DNA of 64,000 nucleotides from an uncultured Roseobacter sp. (GTDB taxonomy: Bacteria; Pseudomonadota; Alphaproteobacteria; Rhodobacterales; Rhodobacteraceae), in NCBI RefSeq assembly GCF_947491795.1, contig NZ_CANLKW010000004.1, forward strand, positions 186,001 through 250,000, in the 5' to 3' direction. Under the pieces are notes generated by a model, which saw nothing but the letters and a program-made list of their open reading frames with translations, made no database searches and had not been told where the DNA came from. Each line of letters opens with the position of its first letter. Position 1 is the stretch's first letter. This document shows positions 16,799 to 25,503 of this stretch, piece by piece. The position numbers and the translations under genes were made by a program.

Positions 16799-18889
16799 AT
16801 GCCCGCAGAAGTACAATACAACCGCCAGGGTGACACCGCAGTCATCCGGATCTGCAACCCGCCTGTAAACGCGCTGGGGCAGGCCGTGCGTGCGGGTATG
16901 CTGGACTGTCTTGAAAAGGCAGAAAAAGATGAAGGCGTGCGCGCTGTGCTGTTGGTGGGGGATGGTCGCACGTTCATCGCAGGTGCTGACATCAGAGAGT
17001 TTGGCAAGCCGCCGCAGGCCCCGCATCTGCCGGATGTGTGCAACCGGATAGAAGCCTCTGCGCTGCTGGTTGTTGCGTCAATGCATGGGGTCAGTCTTGG
17101 CGGCGGCCTCGAAGTCGCACTTTCTGCGCATTACCGCATCGCACAGCCCGGAGCCCGTGTTGGCCTGCCTGAGGTGCATCTGGGCCTGCTGCCCGGCGCT
17201 GGCGGTACACAGCGTCTGCCCCGCGTTGCCGGCGCTGCTGCAGCGGTCGATCTGATCACTTCCGGGCGTCATGTTGGAGCTGATGAAGCCAGAACGCTCG
17301 GTATTCTGGACGAAGTCCGGGAAGGCGATCCGGAAGCTGTGGGGCTCGCTTATATCACCGAATTGCTTGCCGCAGGTCTTGGCCCGCGCCCTGTGAGCAG
17401 GATGCCTCCCCATGACGCGCTGGACTGGGACGCCGTATATGCTGCCACACTGCGCAAAGGACGGGGGCAGATTTCTCCTGCGCAGGCTGTGCGGGCCATT
17501 CAGGCGAGTGCCGAACTGCCCTTTGCCGAGGGTCTGAAGGAAGAGCGGCGTATGTTCCGTGAGCTGATGGAAACGGATCAGCGCCAGGGCATGATCCACG
17601 CTTTTTTCTCGGAACGCGCGGTCAGCAGTCTGCCGGAACTCAAAGGCGTTGAACCCCGCGATGTCCGGCACGTTGCGGTTATCGGCGGCGGGACGATGGG
17701 GGCCGGTATTGCGACAGCGGTGCTTCTTGCAGGGCTGACGGTTACACTACTGGAGATGTCACAACAGGCAGCTGTTGCGGCAAAGGAGCGTATCGCCGGT
17801 AATCTGGCCGGCGCGCTGAAACGCGGCAAAATCAGCGAGGCAGCGTATGACGGGATGCTTCAGGACCGGCTGGTGCTGACAACATCCTATGACGATCTTT
17901 CTGACGTTGATCTGGTGATCGAAGCTGTTTTTGAAGATATGCAGGTGAAAAAGCAGGTGTTTTCGCAGCTCGAAGCTGTGTGTCGCCCGGGCGCGGTACT
18001 GGCGACGAATACCTCCTATCTCGACATCGACGAAATTGCGACGGTAACAGACCGGCCAGGTGACGTGATCGGCCTGCATTTTTTCTCTCCCGCACATGTC
18101 ATGAAGCTGCTGGAGGTTGTTGTCACTGATCAGACAGCGCCCGAAGTGGTTGCGACCGGATTTGCGCTGGGCAAGGCGCTGGGCAAGACGTCAGTGCGGG
18201 CGGGCGTCTGTGATGGGTTCATCGGAAACCGGATTTTGAATACCTACCGGACAGCAGCGGATCACATGGTGCTGGATGGCGCCAGCCCCTGGCAGATCGA
18301 CAAGGCGCTGACAGGCTTTGGTTTTGCGATGGGTCCGTTTGCCGTGGCGGACCTTGCGGGGCTGGATATCGGCTGGGCGATGCGGAAGCGGCGCGCGCCG
18401 GATCGTGATGCACGCGAACGGGTAGGCCGGTATCCGGATGTGCTCTGCGAGGCGGGGCATTTCGGCCAGAAAACCGGAACTGGTTTCTACGTTTATGAGG
18501 CCGGGTCGAGAGCCGGTGCGCCCAACAGGAATCTGGAGCAGATCATCGCGGCGGAGCGGGCGGAGCGCGGCATACGCCCACGCGCCTTTACCGAAGAGGA
18601 AATCGTAAGGCGGTACATGGCCGCGATGGTCAATGAAGCGGCGAAAGTTGTGGGCGAAGGCATCGCGCGCCGCCCGCTGGACGTGGATATGGTCTTGCTG
18701 GCGGGCTACGGCTTTCCCCGGTACCGGGGCGGGCCGCTGAAATGGGCAGATATGACAGGACTGAAAAGCGTTCTGGCGGATATCGAAACCTTTGCCCGGG
18801 AGGATGACTTCTTCTGGCAACCCGCGCCGCTTCTGGAAAAACTGGTGCGCGAAGGCCGGTCTTTTGATGATCTGAACAAGGCAGGCTGA
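16799..18889 (+). CDS. Bifunctional enoyl-CoA hydratase / 3-hydroxyacyl-CoA dehydrogenase (PimF/FadJ-like)
   Basis: A 696-residue protein. The crotonase domain (about 1-190) has an oxyanion-hole sequence FIAGADIREF and the two catalytic glutamates at E105 (GGGLEV) and E125 (LPEV). The NAD-binding domain begins at about residue 290 with the dinucleotide motif GGGTMG (296-301); FFSPAHVMKLLEVV carries the catalytic His; two C-terminal 3-hydroxyacyl-CoA dehydrogenase domains follow. It would hydrate an enoyl-CoA and oxidise the product to the 3-ketoacyl-CoA. Length and gene order match PimF of the Rhodopseudomonas pimeloyl-CoA (pim) operon. A GAGGGGAG ribosome site precedes the ATG. No thiolase follows in the operon. 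Confidence 0.93.
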   Translation: MPAEVQYNRQGDTAVIRICNPPVNALGQAVRAGMLDCLEKAEKDEGVRAVLLVGDGRTFIAGADIREFGKPPQAPHLPDVCNRIEASALLVVASMHGVSLGGGLEVALSAHYRIAQPGARVGLPEVHLGLLPGAGGTQRLPRVAGAAAAVDLITSGRHVGADEARTLGILDEVREGDPEAVGLAYITELLAAGLGPRPVSRMPPHDALDWDAVYAATLRKGRGQISPAQAVRAIQASAELPFAEGLKEERRMFRELMETDQRQGMIHAFFSERAVSSLPELKGVEPRDVRHVAVIGGGTMGAGIATAVLLAGLTVTLLEMSQQAAVAAKERIAGNLAGALKRGKISEAAYDGMLQDRLVLTTSYDDLSDVDLVIEAVFEDMQVKKQVFSQLEAVCRPGAVLATNTSYLDIDEIATVTDRPGDVIGLHFFSPAHVMKLLEVVVTDQTAPEVVATGFALGKALGKTSVRAGVCDGFIGNRILNTYRTAADHMVLDGASPWQIDKALTGFGFAMGPFAVADLAGLDIGWAMRKRRAPDRDARERVGRYPDVLCEAGHFGQKTGTGFYVYEAGSRAGAPNRNLEQIIAAERAERGIRPRAFTEEEIVRRYMAAMVNEAAKVVGEGIARRPLDVDMVLLAGYGFPRYRGGPLKWADMTGLKSVLADIETFAREDDFFWQPAPLLEKLVREGRSFDDLNKAG

Positions 18890-18921
18890 AGAGGGCGGAT
18901 GAACGCCCGGGAGAGACAGTG

Positions 18922-20121
18922 ATGGATCTGAATTACTCTGAGCACGAAGAGAATTTTCGCAGCGAAGTCCGTGGGTTTCTGGCCGCTGAACTGGATCCCG
19001 CTCTGGCAGAAAATGTGCGGCTTGGGAAACAGCTGTCAAAGCAGGACCACGAAGGGTGGCATGCAAAACTGAACGCCCGCGGCTGGCTGGCGCCGAACTG
19101 GCCGGAAGAACACGGCGGGGCCGCCTGGGATGCGGTCCGGCGTCATATTTTCGAAGAAGAATGCGCACTGGCACATGCACCGCGCGTCGTTCCGTTCGGG
19201 TTGTCGATGCTGGGGCCGGTGCTGCAGAAATTCGGATCACCCGAACAGCAGGCCTTTTGGCTGCCGCGTATCCTCAGCGGCGAAGACTGGTGGTGTCAGG
19301 GGTATTCAGAGCCGGGCGCGGGGTCTGATCTGGCCTCGCTCCGGACAACGGCGGAGCGGGACGGGGACAGGTACATCGTAAACGGCCAGAAAACCTGGAC
19401 GACCCTCGGGCAGCACGCCAACATGATTTTCTGCCTTGTGCGCACCGACAGATCGGCCAAGCAGCAGGAAGGTATTTCGTTTCTGCTGATCGATATGAAC
19501 AGCCCGGGCGTCGAGGTGCGGCCTATTGTTTTGCTGGATGGCAGTGCCGAGGTGAACGAGGTCTGGTTCCGGGACGTCGGGGTGCCGGTTGAAAATCTGG
19601 TGGGTGAAGAGAACAAGGGCTGGACCTGTGCGAAATTCCTGCTCACCCATGAGCGTACCAATATTGCCGGTGTCGGCTTCAGCAAGGCAGGCCTCGAAGC
19701 AGTGAAACGCATTGCCCGGCACAGCCGGTCTGGCGGGAGACCGCTGTCCGAGAACCCGCATTTTGCGGCACGGGTCGCGCAGGCAGAGATCGATCTGATG
19801 GCCATGGCCACGACCAGCCTGCGCATTGTTTCGCGTGCCGCAGCAGGGCAGGCACCGGGTGTTGAAAGCTCGATGCTCAAAGTGCAGGGAACGATCATCC
19901 GCCAGGAGATCAACGATCTCGCGCGCCGCGCGGCGGGTGTATATGCCATGCCCTTTGGGTCTGAAGCGCTAGACGGCAGCAACTCTGGCCTGCCGGATCC
20001 GGTCGATGCGGGACCGGTCGCGGCGCAGTATTTCAACAATCGCAAACTGTCGATCTTTGGTGGCAGCAATGAAATTCAGCGGCAGATCATCGCAAAGTCG
20101 CTTGAGGGGCCGGGACAGTGA
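18922..20121 (+). CDS. Acyl-CoA dehydrogenase, PimC-like (large subunit type)
   Basis: A 399-residue flavoprotein. It has the three acyl-CoA dehydrogenase parts: an N-terminal helical domain, a middle beta domain with WWCQGYSEPGAGSDLASL (flavin/substrate contact) and YIVNGQKTWTT, and a C-terminal helical domain ending FGGSNEIQRQIIAKSLEG. The ATG at 18922 directly follows an in-frame GTG; a GGGAGAGA ribosome site fits either. It overlaps the next acyl-CoA dehydrogenase gene by 4 bases (GTGA). Paired, tandem, non-identical acyl-CoA dehydrogenases are the arrangement of pimC-pimD, where the two are proposed to form one enzyme acting on dicarboxylyl-CoA. That substrate is an inference here. Confidence 0.92.
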   Translation: MDLNYSEHEENFRSEVRGFLAAELDPALAENVRLGKQLSKQDHEGWHAKLNARGWLAPNWPEEHGGAAWDAVRRHIFEEECALAHAPRVVPFGLSMLGPVLQKFGSPEQQAFWLPRILSGEDWWCQGYSEPGAGSDLASLRTTAERDGDRYIVNGQKTWTTLGQHANMIFCLVRTDRSAKQQEGISFLLIDMNSPGVEVRPIVLLDGSAEVNEVWFRDVGVPVENLVGEENKGWTCAKFLLTHERTNIAGVGFSKAGLEAVKRIARHSRSGGRPLSENPHFAARVAQAEIDLMAMATTSLRIVSRAAAGQAPGVESSMLKVQGTIIRQEINDLARRAAGVYAMPFGSEALDGSNSGLPDPVDAGPVAAQYFNNRKLSIFGGSNEIQRQIIAKSLEGPGQ

Positions 20122-21248
20122 ATTTTGACCTCAGCCAGGAAAGGGTCATGCTGCAGGACAGTCTGCGGCGTTTTCTGCGCGACCGGCATTCACCGCAGAT
20201 GCAGAATGCGGCGCAATACCCGCCGGGATATGATGCGGGTCTATGGTCAGGTCTGGCGGAACTGGGCGTTTTTGCCGCTCTTTTTTCCGAGAAAGACGGT
20301 GGTTTCGGCGGGCTGGGTGCGGATATCGCCGTCGTTTTTGAGGAGCTTGGCCGCGCCGGGGTGACGGCTCCGGTTACTGAAACCTGCATCCTGGGTGGCG
20401 GGCTCCTGTCCCGTCTGGGTGACAGCAACCAGAAAGAGCTGATTACCGGGATTATGGAGGGCTCCTGCCAGATCGCGCTGGCGCATGCCGAACCGGACGG
20501 CCGGTATGATCTGTCCTTTGTATCCGCTCGGGCCGTCCCGCAAAGCGACGGCATTGTTCTGAACGGACAGAAATCGGTTGTGGTCAACGCGCAGGCAGCA
20601 GATTTTCTGATCATCTCTGCCCGTGAAGACGGCGCAGCTGACGCATCAGAGGGGATCTCGCTGTTTCTTGTGCCCTCGGGCGCAGACGGAATTGTGATGC
20701 GCGATTTTGCCCTGGTCGGGGGCGGGCGCGCGGCAGAAATCAGCATCGAAAACCTGCTCGTGAGTGAAGCGGCACGCCTGGGACCCGCCGGAGCCGCCTT
20801 CCCGGTGCTTGAGGAAGTCACGGCGGCTGCGATCACGGCCACCTGTGCGGCAACGCTGGGCGCGATGATCAGCGCAGCCGATCTCACCCGTGACTACCTG
20901 GCAACGCGCAAACAGTTTGGCAGGCCCATTGGCAGTTTTCAGGCGCTGGCACACCGCATGGCGGATATGATGATTGCACTGGAACAGGCCCGCTCGGCTG
21001 TCATCCTCGCGGCGGGTCATCTGGAAGCATCGCGGGATGTCCGTGAACTTCATGCCTCTGCTGCCAAAAACCTGATCGGGCGCACCGGACGTCTGATCGC
21101 GGAAGAGAGCATTCAGATGCACGGCGGTATTGGCATGACTGCAGAATATGGTCTGGGTCACCTCGCCAGACAAATCGTCATGGCCGATCACCGGTTTGGG
21201 GACACAGATCATCATCTGGAGCGGTTCATTGCCCTTACCGCCGCCTGA
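20118..21248 (+). CDS. Acyl-CoA dehydrogenase, PimD-like (small subunit type)
   Basis: A 376-residue protein starting at a GTG that overlaps the previous stop. The acyl-CoA dehydrogenase fold is clear from FFSEKDGGFGGLG (N-terminal), VVFEELGRAGVTAPVTE and the C-terminal RKQFGRPIGSFQALAHRMADM and IQMHGGIGMTAEYGLGHL motifs. The middle domain is divergent: the usual TEP-GAGSD flavin motif is replaced by LAHAEPDGRYDLSF. Such divergence is common in the second member of PimC/PimD-type pairs and suggests the subunits have specialised roles. It overlaps the thioesterase gene by 20 bases. Confidence 0.9.
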   Translation: MNFDLSQERVMLQDSLRRFLRDRHSPQMQNAAQYPPGYDAGLWSGLAELGVFAALFSEKDGGFGGLGADIAVVFEELGRAGVTAPVTETCILGGGLLSRLGDSNQKELITGIMEGSCQIALAHAEPDGRYDLSFVSARAVPQSDGIVLNGQKSVVVNAQAADFLIISAREDGAADASEGISLFLVPSGADGIVMRDFALVGGGRAAEISIENLLVSEAARLGPAGAAFPVLEEVTAAAITATCAATLGAMISAADLTRDYLATRKQFGRPIGSFQALAHRMADMMIALEQARSAVILAAGHLEASRDVRELHASAAKNLIGRTGRLIAEESIQMHGGIGMTAEYGLGHLARQIVMADHRFGDTDHHLERFIALTAA

Positions 21249-21651
21249 AACCCTGATCCTCGATGAAACCGGCACGCAACGGCTGGCCGGCTACGCCATT
21301 GATGTTTCCGATCCCGCCTCGGCGCATTGCTGGCTTGATATCGGACCGCAGCATCTGAACCGCCATGCCGTTCTGCACGGAGGTATTGCCACCATGCTGC
21401 TGGACAGTGCCTGTGGTGCCACGGCGTCGCTGACCGTGGACCATACTGGCAAAGCCCCTTTTCTGACTGTGTCACTGAATACGCAGTTTTTGGCGCCCGC
21501 GCGCAGCGGCCGGGTCACGGCACGCGGGCAGATTGCCGGCGGGGGGCGGAAACTGCTGTTTGTCTCCGGCGCGCTGACGGATGCGGAGGGCGGGCTGATT
21601 GCTACAGCGACCGGCGTTTTCCGGCGCGTGCCACAAGAGCGCCTTGCGTGA
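21229..21651 (+). CDS. PaaI family hotdog thioesterase
   Basis: A 140-residue protein from a TTG start at 21229 that has a GGAG ribosome site 7 bases upstream and lies inside the end of the preceding gene. The same frame is open from 21148, but that part is out-of-frame translation of the dehydrogenase C-terminus. The hotdog signature LNRHAVLHGGIATMLLDSACG places the conserved His-Gly-Gly and Asp of PaaI-type thioesterases, followed by VSLNTQFLAPARSGRVTARG. It would hydrolyse acyl-CoA thioesters, perhaps freeing CoA trapped in dead-end intermediates of the pathway encoded around it. It overlaps the ligase gene by 4 bases. Confidence 0.88.
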   Translation: MPLPPPETLILDETGTQRLAGYAIDVSDPASAHCWLDIGPQHLNRHAVLHGGIATMLLDSACGATASLTVDHTGKAPFLTVSLNTQFLAPARSGRVTARGQIAGGGRKLLFVSGALTDAEGGLIATATGVFRRVPQERLA

Positions 21652-23141
21652 CGGAACGGCTGGAACATTTGCTGGCCAGTCAGGTCACCGCGCGCCCGCA
21701 TGCGATTGCGCTGACGGACAGCACCGGCGCAAAACTCACCTGGGCCGATCTCGATGCGCTCAGTCTCGCCGGATGCGCGCTGTTGCGCGATCAGGGGGTG
21801 CGCCGGGGCGACAGGGCCCTGCTGATCATCGAAAACTGTGCCGAAGCCGTAGCGCTTTTGTTTTCCTGCTGGTGCAGTGGTGTCACGGCGGTGCCCGTCA
21901 ACGCGCGGCAGTCAGCCTCTGAGATTTCCCGTGTACTGGCGCACGCGGATCCGGCTCTCGTTCTATTCAGTACGGCAGTGTCAGAAAACGCCCGCGCACA
22001 TGCCGGGCATCTGGGCGCGGTCCCAGCACCATCACCCTTTGGCGGGATGCATCTGGCAAGAATGCATCCGGGTGCGCCGGATGATTATCCGGATCTGGCG
22101 GTGCTTCTTTACACAACGGGCACGACCGGTGATCCCAAGGCGGTGATGCTGACCCATGAAAACCTGCTTTTTGGCGGAGGTGCCTCTGCGAGGCTCCGCA
22201 GAATGGTGCCGGATGACCTGATTTACGGGGTTCTGCCTGTGACACATGTGTTTGGTCTGACGTCTGTCATTGTGGCTGCCGTCACGGCTGGCGCTGCTGT
22301 CCGGCTGGAACCGCGTTTTGAGGTGGACAGGCTGTACCGCGCGCTGGGTGAGGGGATCACCCTGTTGTCGGCGGTGCCGCAGATGCACGGGCTGTTGATG
22401 CATTACACCGCCAGACAGGGATACACCCGGCTGGGATCGGACACCCTGCGCTACGCGTCGAGCGGTGCTGCACCGCTGGACCCGGACTGGAAGCGCCAGG
22501 CCGAGGCCTTTTATGGCATGGCGTTGCAGAACGGCTATGGCATGACAGAAACCTCTGCGGGGGTAAGCATCACGGACAACCCGGCGGGCTCTGCCGACAC
22601 TTCGACCGGCCCGCCTTTGCCCGGCGTACAGGTGCGTATCGACGAAACTGTGCCAGGCGGCGGCGACGGTCTGGGCGAAGTTCTGGTACGCGGGCCGAAT
22701 GTGACGCCCGGGTATTATCGTCTGCCCGAGGAAACGGCCCGGGTAATCGACAGCGCAGGCTGGCTGCATACCGGCGATCTTGGACATCTGGACGACCAGG
22801 GACGCCTTCATATTCTGAGCCGTTCAAAAGAGCTGATCATCCACGGCGGGTTCAACGTGTACCCGCCGGAAGTGGAAGCCGCGATCAATGAGCACCCGGA
22901 GGTTATGCAATCAGCAGTGATCGGTCGGGCCGCAGCAGGGGATGAGGAAGTGCTCGCATTTGTCCAGACCGGGTCGGGCAGTACGCTGACCGAAGCTGAG
23001 TTGCTGGAGTTTCTCAGGCAGCGACTGTCCGGATACAAGCGCCCGGCGCAGATCGTGTTCGCCCGACAGTTGCCTGCCGCGCCGACAGGCAAACTGCTGA
23101 AACATCTGCTGCTGAAGGAACTCGGTGACCGTCTGCGCTGA
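21648..23141 (+). CDS. Acyl-CoA synthetase (AMP-dependent acid-CoA ligase)
   Basis: A 497-residue ANL-superfamily enzyme starting at a GTG within a GTGA overlap. The ATP-binding loop is YTTGTTGDPKAVMLTHEN (about residues 152-169). Downstream motifs are YGMTETSAG, HTGDLGHLDDQGRLHILSR, the hinge KELIIHGGFNVYPPEVE, and a C-terminal PTGKLLK with the catalytic Lys. It activates a carboxylic acid to its CoA ester and so supplies substrate to the dehydrogenases in the same operon. It is the last gene of the operon, ending 5 bases from the convergent rpe gene. The acid is not evident from sequence; the pim-like context suggests a dicarboxylate or alicyclic/aromatic acid. Confidence 0.92.
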   Translation: MTERLEHLLASQVTARPHAIALTDSTGAKLTWADLDALSLAGCALLRDQGVRRGDRALLIIENCAEAVALLFSCWCSGVTAVPVNARQSASEISRVLAHADPALVLFSTAVSENARAHAGHLGAVPAPSPFGGMHLARMHPGAPDDYPDLAVLLYTTGTTGDPKAVMLTHENLLFGGGASARLRRMVPDDLIYGVLPVTHVFGLTSVIVAAVTAGAAVRLEPRFEVDRLYRALGEGITLLSAVPQMHGLLMHYTARQGYTRLGSDTLRYASSGAAPLDPDWKRQAEAFYGMALQNGYGMTETSAGVSITDNPAGSADTSTGPPLPGVQVRIDETVPGGGDGLGEVLVRGPNVTPGYYRLPEETARVIDSAGWLHTGDLGHLDDQGRLHILSRSKELIIHGGFNVYPPEVEAAINEHPEVMQSAVIGRAAAGDEEVLAFVQTGSGSTLTEAELLEFLRQRLSGYKRPAQIVFARQLPAAPTGKLLKHLLLKELGDRLR

Positions 23142-23146
23142 TGGCT

Positions 23147-23839
23147 TCAGGTCCAGACCCCGTTTGCGGCCTCGCGAATGGCGCGGATGTTCTGGCCGTA
23201 AGGTGCGGGGTCGCTGACAGAACCGCCTCTGAAAACAGCTGACCCGGCGACAAGGACATCTGCACCGGCGCGCGCAACAAGCGGTGCGGTATCCGGATCG
23301 ACACCGCCGTCGATTTCAATGTGGATCGGCCTGTCGCCGATCATCGCGCGCAGGCGCTGCACTTTCGCCACCTGTGACGCGATAAATTTCTGCCCGCCGA
23401 AGCCAGGGTTCACAGTCATCACACAGATCAGATCGGTCAGTTCAAGCAGTTCGGACACTGCTTCGGCAGGTGTTCCGGGGTTCAGGGCGATGCCCGCCTT
23501 TGCTCCTGCGCCCCGGATGGCCTGCAAGGTGCGGTGAATATGCGGTCCGGCCTCGACATGTGCGGTGATGACGTCTGCCCCGACGCTGGCAAAGGCCTCG
23601 ATGTAGGGATCCACCGGGGCAATCATCAGGTGGACGTCCATGACGCCTTTGATATGGGGTCTGATCGCCGCGCATGTGGCCGGTCCGAATGTGATGTTCG
23701 GCACAAAATGGCCGTCCATGACATCCACATGTACCCAGTCGGCCCCCTGGGCTTCGATCGCCTCACATTCGGCACCGAAATTTGCGAAATCAGCTGAGAG
23801 GATGGAAGGGGCAATTTTGATCGAACGGTCGAAGGTCAT
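23147..23839 (-). CDS. rpe: Ribulose-phosphate 3-epimerase
   Basis: A 230-residue TIM-barrel protein. The N-terminal KIAPSILSADFANFG carries the conserved Ser and the catalytic Asp region. WVHVDVMDGHFVPNITFGP supplies the metal-binding His-Asp-His set, MTVNPGFGGQKFI is the phosphate-side loop, and HIEIDGGVD gives the second catalytic Asp. It interconverts ribulose 5-phosphate and xylulose 5-phosphate. It stands alone, convergent with the acyl-CoA ligase gene. It could process the ribulose 5-phosphate made by the 6-phosphogluconate dehydrogenase encoded 6 kb away, and Rhodobacterales also use it in carbon metabolism generally. Confidence 0.95.
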   Translation of the reverse strand: MTFDRSIKIAPSILSADFANFGAECEAIEAQGADWVHVDVMDGHFVPNITFGPATCAAIRPHIKGVMDVHLMIAPVDPYIEAFASVGADVITAHVEAGPHIHRTLQAIRGAGAKAGIALNPGTPAEAVSELLELTDLICVMTVNPGFGGQKFIASQVAKVQRLRAMIGDRPIHIEIDGGVDPDTAPLVARAGADVLVAGSAVFRGGSVSDPAPYGQNIRAIREAANGVWT

Positions 23840-23970
23840 AGCGAGGCGCCTGTGTCAGAGAAAGCTGCCTTGGCTATATCCGTGCCAGAGGCACCGGGGC
23901 AAGCAGGTTCGCAGCCCTGGCCGTCAGGGACAGACCAATGGCGCGAGAACCGGTTTGCGCATACAGGCAG

Positions 23971-25323
23971 TCACATGCTTTCCGGCACCGCTGGTGTCAC
24001 CAGCCCGGAAAGATGGCTGAAAGGCATGTCGCTGTCGTCCAGCATCGCCGTGCGCATTTTCCAGATGTCGCGGGCGCGGCCGTCACCTGTAACCGGGGCG
24101 CAGAAGGCCATGAATTTTTCTTCATGTTCTGCTTCGCTCATCCAGGTGTCCGGTCCGCCGCGCGCTTCTGTAAACCCGGAGTGCAGAATAGTGCCATCGG
24201 ACAGTGTCAGTTCAGCTTCGGCTGTGCGCTGCGCGGGGAACAGGGCATTGTGCGCGTCGTCCTCCTGCACGGTTATGCGGTCCATCAAAGAGATCACATC
24301 ATGATCCCGCAACGCATCGCCGGAGATATGTTCCGGCCCGACATGGCCATACCGCATGAGTGTACACAGCGCGAAATGCATGGAGTACTGCGCCTGGCCG
24401 GTGGTGTCCGGCACACCAGAAAACAGCGCGGCACCTTCGGCAAAGGTGCGCACTGTGACATGACGGATATCGTCTGACGACAGGTTCCTGGCACGCATCA
24501 TGCTGCGCAGCGCGTCCAGCGGCGCATGAGCCCAGCGGCATACAGGATAGGGTTTGATATAGTTCTGCTCCAGCGTCCATACCTCACCCAAATCCGTCCA
24601 GAACGGTGCTGCCTGCGGCGATTCTAATGTGATCGCAGGCGCGCCCTCGAAACCGTCCAGCGCCAGAAAGGCGGCCATGGAACCGGTCAGAGCCCCCATA
24701 CCTGAGCCGTCATGCAGCATCGTTGGGGTGGCGATTTCGCGCATCATCTGGCTGCGGGGGCCATGGAATTCGGCAATGCCCAGTGCTTCGCGCAACTGCT
24801 TTTCGCCGGCATCGCGCAGCCGGCACCCGATAGCGGCCACACCAAGGGCGTTCCATGCGCCGGAGGTATGATAGTCCGTGACACTGGCATGCAGAGACAA
24901 TCCGGCCCGCGCGCTGATTTCGTAAGACATTGCCAGAATGTCGAGCGCCGCGCGCACGGTCAGATCGGGCCGTGCCTCGGCAAATGCAAAAAGCGCGGGC
25001 ACCACGGCACATCCGATGTGGCCCTTGACCGGGTTAAAACCGTCATGGGCGTCAAGGTTGTCGATCTGCGTAGCTGCGGCATAGGCGGCCCCGGGAACGG
25101 AAACCCGCCGGCCGTCAAAAAGCATGGGCGCGCTGTCGTCTGTTGTTCCTGCGCTGTGGAACCGCGCGGCAGCGGTGCGGGCGATCCGCGACGGAGGCAG
25201 ATGCGTTGCGCCCGCAGCCACGCCGAGCGTGTCCGTCAGCAAAAGAGCCACCCTGTCGCGCGCGCTGTCCGGCACTTCGGGGTTACAGATGAACTGCGCG
25301 ATTTTGCTGAACTGGGACGACAT
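23971..25323 (-). CDS. MmgE/PrpD family protein
   Basis: A 450-residue protein from the ATG at 25323 (MSSQFSKIAQFI). The frame is open further upstream, but that part lacks family similarity. The sequence has the helical MmgE/PrpD core, with LLLTDTLGVAAGATHLP, LDAHDGFNPVKGHIGCAVVP (conserved Asp and His) and the YIKPYPVCRWAHAPLDAL motif. Members include 2-methylcitrate dehydratase (PrpD), cis-aconitate decarboxylase and many proteins of unknown substrate. No methylcitrate synthase or methylisocitrate lyase genes adjoin it, so propionate use is not supported. It is divergent from the peroxiredoxin-like gene. Confidence 0.9.
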   Translation of the reverse strand: MSSQFSKIAQFICNPEVPDSARDRVALLLTDTLGVAAGATHLPPSRIARTAAARFHSAGTTDDSAPMLFDGRRVSVPGAAYAAATQIDNLDAHDGFNPVKGHIGCAVVPALFAFAEARPDLTVRAALDILAMSYEISARAGLSLHASVTDYHTSGAWNALGVAAIGCRLRDAGEKQLREALGIAEFHGPRSQMMREIATPTMLHDGSGMGALTGSMAAFLALDGFEGAPAITLESPQAAPFWTDLGEVWTLEQNYIKPYPVCRWAHAPLDALRSMMRARNLSSDDIRHVTVRTFAEGAALFSGVPDTTGQAQYSMHFALCTLMRYGHVGPEHISGDALRDHDVISLMDRITVQEDDAHNALFPAQRTAEAELTLSDGTILHSGFTEARGGPDTWMSEAEHEEKFMAFCAPVTGDGRARDIWKMRTAMLDDSDMPFSHLSGLVTPAVPESM

Positions 25324-25503
25324 AGAGAAAGCCTTTCCGGGGCCGGGTTTCCGCCATCTGATGCGCAGAAACGCCCCGCCGCATGTCTGTTCGCGACATC
25401 CTCCGGGTGTCACATTGCACAACGGTTTGTGAAACGCCGTCTCTGGCCTCGCCGCCGGGCCTGTGTCACACATCGCCCATCAATTAAAACAAAGGAATAC
25501 CTC

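Noticed and set aside
18191..19240. A 349-codon minus-strand open frame opposite the hydratase/dehydrogenase gene
   Set aside because: Antisense to two well-supported enzymes, with Pro/Arg-rich composition and no motif.
24712..25503. Upstream extension of the peroxiredoxin-like frame
   Set aside because: The frame is open from 24712, but this part is antisense to the MmgE/PrpD gene; the AhpC-like fold and ribosome site start at 25504.
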